Assembly (NCBI GenBank): GCA_946546925.1
Contig: CAMNOS010000011.1
Location: forward strand, 1-37,966
Direction of reading: 5' to 3'
DNA from: an uncultured Butyrivibrio sp.
GTDB lineage: Bacteria > Bacillota > Clostridia > Lachnospirales > Lachnospiraceae
Length of the DNA stretch: 37,966 nucleotides
Part shown: piece by piece, positions 14,903 to 21,928 of the stretch
Position numbering within the stretch: position 1 is the stretch's first letter
Layout of the letters: each line of letters opens with the position of its first letter
Program-made: the position numbers and the translations under genes
The notes under the pieces: generated by a model
Seen by the model: the letters and a program-made list of their open reading frames with translations, nothing else
Database searches by the model: none
Told to the model about the DNA's origin: nothing

Positions 14903-15817
14903 TCAACTAAAATTACCCAGCAGGATTACTTCGGGTTCGAGTTCGACTCCGGAAGCATCCAGTACTCTCTTTTTAACTTCGCAGATCAGGTTATAGACGT
15001 CTGTCGAAGTGGCATTGCCTTTGTTTACCACGAAGCCGCAGTGTTTTTCTGAGACCTGGGCACCGCCCACCGAAAAGCCTCTAAGTCCGGCATCTTCAAT
15101 GAGCTTGCCGGCGAAATATCCTTCGGGACGCTTGAAGGTGGAGCCTGCGGAAGGGTACTCAAGAGGCTGCTTTTCTTTTCTCTTAAGAGCCAGCTCAGTC
15201 ATGCGGGCCTTGATATCTTCCTGATTGCCCTTTTCCAGTTTGAGAAGTGCGCCGGTTACGATAAAACCTTCTCTCTTTAAACGGCTGGTCCTGTAAGCAA
15301 ATTCGCAGTCCGTACCGCTTACTGTTACTTCTTCCCCTGATGGGGCGATAGCGGTTACCGAAACCGTTATATCTTTCATCTCCCCGCCATAGGCGCCCGC
15401 GTTCATTATCATCGCGCCTCCTATGGTTCCCGGGATTCCGGCAGCAAATTCAAATCCGCTAAGCGCGTTCTCTTTTGCAAAAGAAGCGACAGCAGAATTC
15501 AAGGCCCCGCATTCCACTCGGATCTGTGTGTCATGCTCAAGAGATATATCGTCAAGATGAGCTGCCTGGATTATGCAGCCGTCATAACCCTTGTCAGACA
15601 CAAGGAGATTGCTCCCGTTTCCCAGAAGAAAAAAAGGTTCGTTGCCATCCTTAAAAAGCTTTACACACCTTATAAGCTGATCTTTGTTCAAAGGCTGCAA
15701 AAATAAGGCGGCAGGCCCACCGCATCGAAATGTGGTGTGCCTGCTCATGGGTTCGTTTATCAAAATCTGATCTTCTCTTAAGAAGATCTTTATTTCATTT
15801 AAAATGCTTTCGTTCAA
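14903..15817 (-). CDS. murB: UDP-N-acetylenolpyruvoylglucosamine reductase MurB
   Basis: MurB reduces UDP-GlcNAc-enolpyruvate to UDP-MurNAc with NADPH, the second committed step of peptidoglycan synthesis in the cytoplasm. The 304-residue protein has the FAD-binding region (HTTFRCGG-type opening, LLGNGSNLL-like and GIPGTIGGAMIMNAGAYG segments). It also has the proton-donor serine in the Ser-Ala-Gly-Ser-Thr-Phe-Lys motif. The length fits the shorter, Firmicute-type MurB. It follows glk closely within the uvrC-to-crh operon, and a 308-base gap with repeat A separates it from rapZ. Confidence 0.95.
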   Translation of the reverse strand: MNESILNEIKIFLREDQILINEPMSRHTTFRCGGPAALFLQPLNKDQLIRCVKLFKDGNEPFFLLGNGSNLLVSDKGYDGCIIQAAHLDDISLEHDTQIRVECGALNSAVASFAKENALSGFEFAAGIPGTIGGAMIMNAGAYGGEMKDITVSVTAIAPSGEEVTVSGTDCEFAYRTSRLKREGFIVTGALLKLEKGNQEDIKARMTELALKRKEKQPLEYPSAGSTFKRPEGYFAGKLIEDAGLRGFSVGGAQVSEKHCGFVVNKGNATSTDVYNLICEVKKRVLDASGVELEPEVILLGNFS

Positions 15818-15829
15818 GATCTGCCCTCT

Positions 15830-16765
15830 TTATCCGATCACCAGTCTTGCTGCTCCGTATACGCCCGCGTCGTTTCCAAGCTTGGCAAGTGCAAACTTCG
15901 CATCTGCGCAGCCGGGGAATACAAATTCCTTAAAGCTTGGCATAAGCAGGTCAAAGAGCATGTCTCCGGCCTTGGATACGCCGCCGCCGAGAACGATTAT
16001 CTCAGGGTTAACGACTGATGCTACTGCAGCGATACCTTTTCCAAGGTAGTAGCCGTACTGCTTTGCACACTCACAGGCAACCTTGTCACCTGCCTTGGCA
16101 GCATCAAATATATCTCTACACTCGAAATCCTTATCTCTCAAAATGCTCTCTTCATCTGTGGCAGCAAGAACTCTCTTTGCAATTCTAACTGCACCTGTTG
16201 CGCTTGCATACATCTCAAAGCAGCCATGATTGCCGCAGCCGCAGGTCTCAGGCTCATCGTCAACAAGATGGATGTGTCCGATCTCACCGCCTGATCCCCT
16301 GGCTCCTGTCAGGATCTTGCCCTCTACGATAATGCCGCCGCCTACACCTGTTCCAAGTGTGACAAGGCACATATTCTTATAGCCCTGTCCGCCGCCCTTC
16401 CAGGCTTCGCCAAGAGCTGCAACGTTGGCATCATTTCCGGCCTTTACGGGAAGCTTTAAAGCTGAGTGCATCTCGTTTACAACATTAACCTGCTCCCAGC
16501 CAAGGTTAACTGCCTGGTAGCACACACCGTCCACGTTAACCGCTCCGGGAACGCCTACTCCGGCTCCGACAACCTGAGTGTCCTCGATGCCTCTTTCCTT
16601 CATCTTTGCCCTGATAGATGCTGCGATGTCAGGAATAATGTTCTTTCCCTTGTCCTCGGTCCTTGTGGAAATCTCCCAGAAGTCAACCTTCTCACCGGTT
16701 TCTGTCAGAAGTCCGATCTTAACGGTTGTTCCTCCGACATCTGCGCCAAATACGTATCTTGCCAT
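15830..16765 (-). CDS. glk: ROK-family glucokinase
   Basis: This 311-residue ROK-family sugar kinase has an N-terminal phosphate loop (Asp-Val-Gly-Gly-Thr-Thr-Val-Lys), the catalytic region around [24 protein letters not shown] and the zinc site Cys-Gly-Cys-Gly-x-x-Gly-Cys. It lacks the helix-turn-helix of ROK repressors, so it is an enzyme, most likely phosphorylating glucose (or a related hexose) with ATP. The ATG follows AAGGGG. Its place between hprK and murB links sugar entry to carbon-catabolite control and cell-wall precursor synthesis. Confidence 0.9.
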   Translation of the reverse strand: MARYVFGADVGGTTVKIGLLTETGEKVDFWEISTRTEDKGKNIIPDIAASIRAKMKERGIEDTQVVGAGVGVPGAVNVDGVCYQAVNLGWEQVNVVNEMHSALKLPVKAGNDANVAALGEAWKGGGQGYKNMCLVTLGTGVGGGIIVEGKILTGARGSGGEIGHIHLVDDEPETCGCGNHGCFEMYASATGAVRIAKRVLAATDEESILRDKDFECRDIFDAAKAGDKVACECAKQYGYYLGKGIAAVASVVNPEIIVLGGGVSKAGDMLFDLLMPSFKEFVFPGCADAKFALAKLGNDAGVYGAARLVIG

Positions 16766-16804
16766 AATATATACCCCTTTATATATGAAAATATTGTTGT
16801 TGCA

Positions 16805-16892
16805 TATTGAATGGTTGAATGATGAATGCTGAATGGTTCACTCTCTTTCGTGATACACGCATGACTACGCAGCCAGGCTGCTCTCGTCATGC
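16805..16892 (-). other. hprK-glk spacer with CATTCA repeats and a hairpin
   Basis: On the minus strand the spacer begins with a nested hairpin (16859-16865 with 16886-16892; inside it 16869-16874 with 16876-16881) that touches the hprK stop codon. Four copies of CATTCA within about 35 bases follow (complement of 16808-16840). The 12-mer TATTGAATGGTT at 16805-16816 recurs exactly at 14619-14630, directly beside repeat A. Function is unknown; it could be an RNA processing site in the operon. Confidence 0.4.
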
Positions 16893-17836
16893 TACTCGTC
16901 ATCTTCTTCATTTCTTCTACGCGCGAGCGAGTTCTGAACTCTGTTGTAGAGCTCCTGGGCTGCGTTGTAGCCCATAGCCTTCTGTCTGTGGTTGACTGCT
17001 GCCGATTCACAGATAACAGCCAGGTTACGTCCGGGACGGATCGGGATCCTGTGGCAGACCACCTTGTTGCCAAGGTACTCAGTGTACTCCTCCTCAAGTC
17101 CGAGCCTGTCGTACTCTTTATCCTTGTCCCAGTCCTCAAGCTTGATGACCAGATCGATGTTCTGGGTCTCCCTTACACTGGATACACCGTAAAGGGTCTT
17201 GACGTCGATGATACCAACGCCTCGCATCTCGATGAAGTGCTTGGTAATGTCAGGTGCAGAGCCTATCAGTGTCTCTTCGCTGACACGCCTTATCTCCACA
17301 ACGTCATCAGACACAAGTCGGTGTCCTCTCTTAATAAGCTCGATGGCAGTCTCTGACTTGCCAATTCCGCTCTCACCTGTGATGAGAACTCCGACACCGT
17401 ATACGTCCACCAGAACTCCGTGGATTGAAATGCAGGGTGCCAGTTTGACATTGAGCCATCTGATGATCTCTGAAGTAAATGCTGAGGTTGATTTCTTGGT
17501 GATAAGAACAGGAACCTTCTCTTCAAGTGCTATTTTGGTGAAAAGAGGGTCAGGAGATAAGTCTCTGCAGAACACAACTCCCGGGATGTCAAAAGAAAGA
17601 AACTCCCTGTACATCTGCTCCTTCTTGTTCTGCGGAAGAGATTCCATATATGTGTATTCAACGAAACCGATAACCTGAAGTCTTGTGGCCTCAAAGTGCT
17701 CAAAATATCCGGCCAGCTGAAGAGCAGGTCTGTTGATATCCGGCTGGATTATCCTGATCTTGCGGATATCAAGTTCCGGTGTAAGATTCTCAAGATGCTG
17801 CTTCTCTATGATAGTCTTTAAGCTTACGCTTGACAT
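16892..17836 (-). CDS. hprK: HPr kinase/phosphorylase HprK
   Basis: HprK is the sensor enzyme of Firmicute carbon-catabolite control. It phosphorylates Ser46 of HPr and Crh when glycolytic intermediates and ATP are high, and removes the phosphate when inorganic phosphate is high. Counting from the ATG at 17834-17836 (chosen over an upstream TTG because GGGGG then sits 10 bases away), the protein has 314 residues. Present are the catalytic His140, the Walker A Gly-Glu-Ser-Gly-Ile-Gly-Lys-Ser (154-161), Asp-Asp near 177-178 and the family signature Glu-Met-Arg-Gly-Val-Gly-Ile-Ile-Asp-Val. It follows uvrC and precedes glk. The partner proteins encoded in the window are the Ser46-bearing Crh and the Ser46-less HPr of the mannitol operon. 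Confidence 0.95.
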   Translation of the reverse strand: MSSVSLKTIIEKQHLENLTPELDIRKIRIIQPDINRPALQLAGYFEHFEATRLQVIGFVEYTYMESLPQNKKEQMYREFLSFDIPGVVFCRDLSPDPLFTKIALEEKVPVLITKKSTSAFTSEIIRWLNVKLAPCISIHGVLVDVYGVGVLITGESGIGKSETAIELIKRGHRLVSDDVVEIRRVSEETLIGSAPDITKHFIEMRGVGIIDVKTLYGVSSVRETQNIDLVIKLEDWDKDKEYDRLGLEEEYTEYLGNKVVCHRIPIRPGRNLAVICESAAVNHRQKAMGYNAAQELYNRVQNSLARRRNEEDDE

Positions 17837-17915
17837 GTGCAATTGCCCCCTGTACTAATTATCCTTATAACAACGCCTTCATATTAACATAGATGGCTGG
17901 TTTGTTCAATTATTA

Positions 17916-19781
17916 TCAGTCATCCCCGTGAAAGAAGTCATATATCTGCTGTGCAGTGTTCTCGGGGATCTCCGGAACCCTTGAAAGCTCCTCCACAGAG
18001 GCATTTTTTATGTCCTCGATGGATGCAAAGTTCTTCATAAGAGCCTTCCTTCTTGCGGGGCCGATTCCCGGTATGTCATCCAGAGAACTCTTTACCTGTG
18101 CCTTGCTCCTCAGGGATCTGTGGTACTCTATGGCAAATCTGTGGGCTTCATCCTGAATCCTTGTGATGAGTTTGAAGCCCTCGGATCTGGTGTCAATCGG
18201 CAGCTCCACATTGTTGTAGTAGAGCCCCCTGGTCCTGTGGTTGTCATCCTTGACCATTCCGCAGACAGGGATGTTGATTCCCAGCTCCTCCAGGACCTGA
18301 AGGCAGATATTAACCTGTCCGCGTCCGCCGTCCATCAGTATCAGATCGGGGAACTTGGTGAAGCTTCCGAATCTGGCATCTATATCCCTCACCTCCAGTT
18401 CCTGCCTCTCCTCAATTCCGTGTAGGAGTCTTCTTGTGAGGACTTCATGCATGCAGGCGTAGTCATCCGGCCCCGACACTGTCTTAATCCTGAACTTCCT
18501 GTAGTCGCTTCTCTTGGGCTTTCCCTTCTCATAGACCACCATCGATCCCACATTGGCAAAGCCGCTTATATTGGAAATATCATAGGCTTCCATCCTGACA
18601 AGGCCTTTAATTCCCAGCAGGTTCTCTATCTCTTTGACAGCACCTATGGTCCTGCCTTCCTCCCTCTTTATCCTCTCTTTGTCCTTGGAAAGAACAAGCT
18701 CTGCGTTCCTGGCCGCAAGCTCCATGAGCTTCTCCTTCTGCCCCCTCTCCGGAACTCTGATATAGACTCTGCTGCCCTTTCTCTGGGTCAGCCACTTCTC
18801 TATTATCTCCATGTCCTCAATAGGTTCGGGCAGAAGAAGTTCTCTGGGAATAAACGGAGTCCCGGCGTAGAACTGCTTGACAAAGTTCATGAGGATCTCA
18901 CTCTGAGGGTTATCAGACACATGGGTCATATAAAAGTGCTCCCGACCGATCAGTCTTCCGTCCCTTACAAAGAACACCTGAACAACCGCATCCTTATCAT
19001 CAGAGGCGATGGCCACTATGTCCTTATCCTCCATGGATGAATCCGTCATCTTCTGTTTCTGGGCAACCACCTGCACAGATTCGATGAGATCCCTGTACCT
19101 GGCAGCATTTTCAAAATCCAGTTCCTCAGATGCCTTCTCCATCTTCTGACGAAGGTCACTCAGTATCACGGAATAGTTGCCGCCAAGAAAGTCCAGTGCC
19201 TTGTCAATCCTCTCCCTGTACTCCTCCTTTGTGACGTTTCCGATGCAGGGCGCGCAGCACTGTTTCATATGATAGTTAAGGCACGGCCTCTCAAGGCCTA
19301 TGTCCCTTGGCAGCACCCTGTTGCAGGTCCGAAGGCCATACAGCTTATTTATGAGCTCTATCGTGTCCTTGACCGCAGCCGCGCTTGTAAATGGTCCAAA
19401 ATATCTTGATTTGTCCTTTTTCATGAGACGGGAGAAAAGAATTCTCGGATACTCTTCAGAGACTGTCACCTTGATGTAGGGGTAAGTCTTGTCGTCCTTA
19501 AGAAGGGTGTTGTACCTCGGGCAGTGCTCCTTGATGAGGTTGTTCTCAAGGACCAGGGCCTCAAGCTCAGAATCCGTGACGATATACTCAAATCTTGCGA
19601 TCTGCCTGACCATCATGTCGATCTGAGGTCCTCTTCCTATGTTGGCACGAAAATAACTCCTCACACGGTTGTGAAGATTTATGGCCTTTCCTACATACAT
19701 GATGGTGTCATTCTCATCATGCATTATATAGACTCCGGGCTTTCCCGGAAGTTTTTTGAGTTCTTCCTGAATATCAAACAT
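17916..19781 (-). CDS. uvrC: UvrABC excinuclease subunit C
   Basis: UvrC makes both incisions in nucleotide excision repair. The 621-residue protein has the standard parts. These are an N-terminal GIY-YIG nuclease (Gly-Val-Tyr-Ile-Met ... Met-Tyr-Val-Gly-Lys-Ala, about 15-95), a cysteine cluster near 158-180, a UVR domain (about 205-240) for UvrB contact, the RNase H-like second nuclease, and C-terminal helix-hairpin-helix motifs (about 560-615). It is the first gene of the minus-strand run into hprK. The ribosome site is weak: the best match, GGTGG, is 12 bases from the ATG and lies inside a hairpin arm (19791-19842). Confidence 0.96.
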   Translation of the reverse strand: MFDIQEELKKLPGKPGVYIMHDENDTIMYVGKAINLHNRVRSYFRANIGRGPQIDMMVRQIARFEYIVTDSELEALVLENNLIKEHCPRYNTLLKDDKTYPYIKVTVSEEYPRILFSRLMKKDKSRYFGPFTSAAAVKDTIELINKLYGLRTCNRVLPRDIGLERPCLNYHMKQCCAPCIGNVTKEEYRERIDKALDFLGGNYSVILSDLRQKMEKASEELDFENAARYRDLIESVQVVAQKQKMTDSSMEDKDIVAIASDDKDAVVQVFFVRDGRLIGREHFYMTHVSDNPQSEILMNFVKQFYAGTPFIPRELLLPEPIEDMEIIEKWLTQRKGSRVYIRVPERGQKEKLMELAARNAELVLSKDKERIKREEGRTIGAVKEIENLLGIKGLVRMEAYDISNISGFANVGSMVVYEKGKPKRSDYRKFRIKTVSGPDDYACMHEVLTRRLLHGIEERQELEVRDIDARFGSFTKFPDLILMDGGRGQVNICLQVLEELGINIPVCGMVKDDNHRTRGLYYNNVELPIDTRSEGFKLITRIQDEAHRFAIEYHRSLRSKAQVKSSLDDIPGIGPARRKALMKNFASIEDIKNASVEELSRVPEIPENTAQQIYDFFHGDD

Positions 19782-19790
19782 ATAAATATT

Positions 19791-19842
19791 AAACCACCAA
19801 TGCGAAGACTTTAAAAGAGGATGTCTTTCGTATTGGTGGTTT
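19791..19842 (-). terminator. Hairpin between the mannitol operon HPr gene and uvrC
   Basis: Bases 19791-19809 and 19823-19842 pair over about 19 bp with one bulge and one wobble. On the minus strand the 3' arm ends in GGTGGTTT and runs into TTAATATTTAT and then the uvrC ATG. It may terminate the mannitol operon, but the U-tract is broken, and the arm contains the only candidate uvrC ribosome site. Confidence 0.5.
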
Positions 19843-19895
19843 AAAAAAGAGGAAAAAAAGGATACTAGGGTTCGTGGTGCTTATCTAAAAGCGCC

Positions 19896-20153
19896 TCAGA
19901 GGTTATCTTTGAGATACCTCATCAGTGCTTCAGCTGCCTTGTCTTCGTCCTCCCCCTCGCAGCATACTGTCAGGATCTGACCGCACTTGACGCCAAGGCC
20001 CACCAGGCCAAAAACATGCTTGACATCTGTAGTGCTGCCGTTACCCTCTGCTGTTATGGAAGAAGTAAAACTCTGTGCAAGCTTCACCAAGCCTCCTGCC
20101 GGAAGAGCGTGAACTCCCTCAGGGTCTGTTATTATATAATCAAATACCTTCAT
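19896..20153 (-). CDS. HPr-family phosphocarrier with His15 but no Ser46
   Basis: This 85-residue HPr-fold protein starts at the ATG at 20151-20153, preceded by GGAGG; an in-frame GTG further upstream would swallow that ribosome site. The phosphate-accepting histidine is His15 in Gly-Val-His-Ala-Leu-Pro, so it can receive phosphate from enzyme I, but the usual Arg17 is Leu. At the regulatory position the usual Lys-Ser-Ile-Met is Lys45-His46-Val-Phe, so HPr kinase has no serine to modify. It ends the mannitol-type operon, after the zinc dehydrogenase gene, and was probably kept as that system's own phosphate donor. Whether it is the cell's general HPr cannot be judged from the window. Confidence 0.88.
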   Translation of the reverse strand: MKVFDYIITDPEGVHALPAGGLVKLAQSFTSSITAEGNGSTTDVKHVFGLVGLGVKCGQILTVCCEGEDEDKAAEALMRYLKDNL

Positions 20154-20225
20154 AATATATAAGCCTCCACTTTTCACGTGTTTCCGGGGCTCAAGAGACT
20201 GTGGATACGTAACAGCAAGTCTTAA

Positions 20226-21488
20226 TCAGACTTCTACATTAAAGTGCTCAAGGAGGATCTTCTCTGCCTCAGGATTCCAGAGACCTGCGTGTTTCTTGCA
20301 GCACTCATCCAGCTTTTTGAACAGAGGATCGCTCTCGCCGAGCTTCTCAAAATCATCTATAGCAGTAAGAGGCATATCGAACTGTGTGTAGATAAGCTTC
20401 TTTCCGCCGGGAATGCCAGGAAGATTGCAGGTTGTTTCTGCTGCTGCATCAAGTCCACCAACATGTGTAACCATAACTGAGGGGTTGATCTCTCCCTTTG
20501 CTGCAAGCTCAAGAGCCTCTAACAGGTCATCGTTGTTACCGCCTGTTGTTCCCAGGATATGTGTGCTTGTGTAGTGCGCATTGTAGAGATTGATTTCCGC
20601 CCTGAACTGATTGTCTGTAGGACCTGCAAAGAAGTTCATGCAGCCGTCAAATGCAAGGAGTCTGTCTCCCATCTCAGCAACGCTCTTTACAGGAACATAT
20701 ACGAATACGTCATCATAGCCATGACCTTCTGTGATCTCCATGAGCTTTTCTTCGGCGTCAGCGCCTGATGCATTGAAGTATATGAGCTCTACGCCCTTTT
20801 CTTTTGCAAACTCAGGACTGATAACAGATGCTGCTCTTGCAAGCTTCTTGTCATCAAGATCTGTTACAACTATTCTCTTTGGCTTATTCTCAAATCTGAG
20901 GCCGTAGCTTACAGCTCCAAGGCCCATAGGTCCGCAGCCGCCCATGATCAGGATGTTTCCACCCTCCTTGGTTCCCATGGCATGATTGTAGTTCTGCTTG
21001 TTGGTGTGGTAGTTGGCATGATAGCCACCTATTACACAGCTCATGGGCTCTCCGAGAGATGCCTGATAGAAGCTCTCTCCATGGTAAGGAAGAAGTGCAT
21101 CCAGTTCCATTACTTCGTGAGGCATGATGCAGTATGTTGCATCTCCGCCGCAGAATCTGTATGAATATCCGGGAGAATCAAGCTTGCCCTGGTAGTTGAG
21201 CGCAGGCTGAAGTGCCCACTTATCGCCTACCTTGTACTTGTCCTTCCACTTGTCGCCAACTTCTACGATGACGCCTGAGCACTCATGTCCTGTTATGATA
21301 GGATTAACGTCAATATCCTGAGGTGCTCTCTTGTGCTTTTTGCCCTGCTTTGCCAGCTTGTAAGTCGACATGCAGATACTGTCGCTTATAACCTTTACAA
21401 GTATTTCGTCATCTTTGATCTCGGGAAGCTCGAACTCTTCCAGTCTGAGGTCCATTTCACCGTACATTCTTACTGCTCTTGTCTTCAT
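20226..21488 (-). CDS. Zinc-dependent medium-chain dehydrogenase, sorbose-1-phosphate reductase-like
   Basis: This 420-residue medium-chain alcohol dehydrogenase has the catalytic zinc ligands visible in Ser-Ile-Cys-Met-Ser-Thr-Tyr, Ile-Thr-Gly-His-Glu and Leu-Gly-Glu-Pro-Met-Ser-Cys. The nucleotide-binding Rossmann motif is Gly-Gly-Cys-Gly-Pro-Met-Gly. It resembles the SorE group (L-sorbose 1-phosphate reductase) rather than MtlD. Start ATG 21486-21488 was chosen because GGAGAG of the mtlF tail precedes it; only one base separates the mtlF stop from it. In this operon it takes the place of mannitol-1-phosphate 5-dehydrogenase, so it probably oxidises the hexitol phosphate made by the PTS to a ketose phosphate. 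Which hexitol is not certain. Confidence 0.82.
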   Translation of the reverse strand: MKTRAVRMYGEMDLRLEEFELPEIKDDEILVKVISDSICMSTYKLAKQGKKHKRAPQDIDVNPIITGHECSGVIVEVGDKWKDKYKVGDKWALQPALNYQGKLDSPGYSYRFCGGDATYCIMPHEVMELDALLPYHGESFYQASLGEPMSCVIGGYHANYHTNKQNYNHAMGTKEGGNILIMGGCGPMGLGAVSYGLRFENKPKRIVVTDLDDKKLARAASVISPEFAKEKGVELIYFNASGADAEEKLMEITEGHGYDDVFVYVPVKSVAEMGDRLLAFDGCMNFFAGPTDNQFRAEINLYNAHYTSTHILGTTGGNNDDLLEALELAAKGEINPSVMVTHVGGLDAAAETTCNLPGIPGGKKLIYTQFDMPLTAIDDFEKLGESDPLFKKLDECCKKHAGLWNPEAEKILLEHFNVEV

Positions 21489-21489
21489 G

Positions 21490-21915
21490 TTAGTTCTCTC
21501 CTTCAAACAATTCACTGATTTCCTGTTCGTTAAGTGTCATAAGTTTCTCGACTCCGTCAGGGGTGCAGAACTCCATTGCTATCTTCTGAAGAACATTAAG
21601 ATGCTCATCTCCGACAGCAGCTATTCCGATAATAACCCTTGCCTTTTCTGATCCACCCCAGTCCTGTCCCTCAGGAATGGTCATCAGAACAAGCCCGGTC
21701 TTCTTGATATGTTTCTTTGCTTCCTCAATACCATGGGGTATGGCAACCCCGTTCCCAATATATGTATTAAATACCTTCTCTTTATCCAGCATCGCCTGGG
21801 TGTAGTATTCGTTGGTGTAACCCTGTGACGAGAAGATGTCTCCGATCTTTCTTATGATATCTTCCTTATTAGCGGGCTTCTGGTTGATAAAGATATTTTT
21901 AGTCTCCAGTATCAT
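21490..21915 (-). CDS. mtlF: PTS mannitol-type EIIA component
   Basis: This 141-residue EIIA of the mannitol/fructose family has its phosphorylation-site histidine in Gly-Asn-Gly-Val-Ala-Ile-Pro-His-Gly. It takes phosphate from HPr and passes it to the EIIB domain of MtlA. Start ATG 21913-21915 follows GGAGGG directly; an upstream in-frame start would lack a site. It sits between mtlR and the dehydrogenase gene, as in many Firmicute mtlARFD operons. Confidence 0.92.
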   Translation of the reverse strand: MILETKNIFINQKPANKEDIIRKIGDIFSSQGYTNEYYTQAMLDKEKVFNTYIGNGVAIPHGIEEAKKHIKKTGLVLMTIPEGQDWGGSEKARVIIGIAAVGDEHLNVLQKIAMEFCTPDGVEKLMTLNEQEISELFEGEN

Positions 21916-21928
21916 GTTTCCCTCCTGT

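Noticed and set aside
14548-14910. 120-codon plus-strand frame across repeat A
   Set aside because: It starts antisense inside rapZ and translates repeat A; the matching frame is not kept in copy B, so coding does not explain the repeat.
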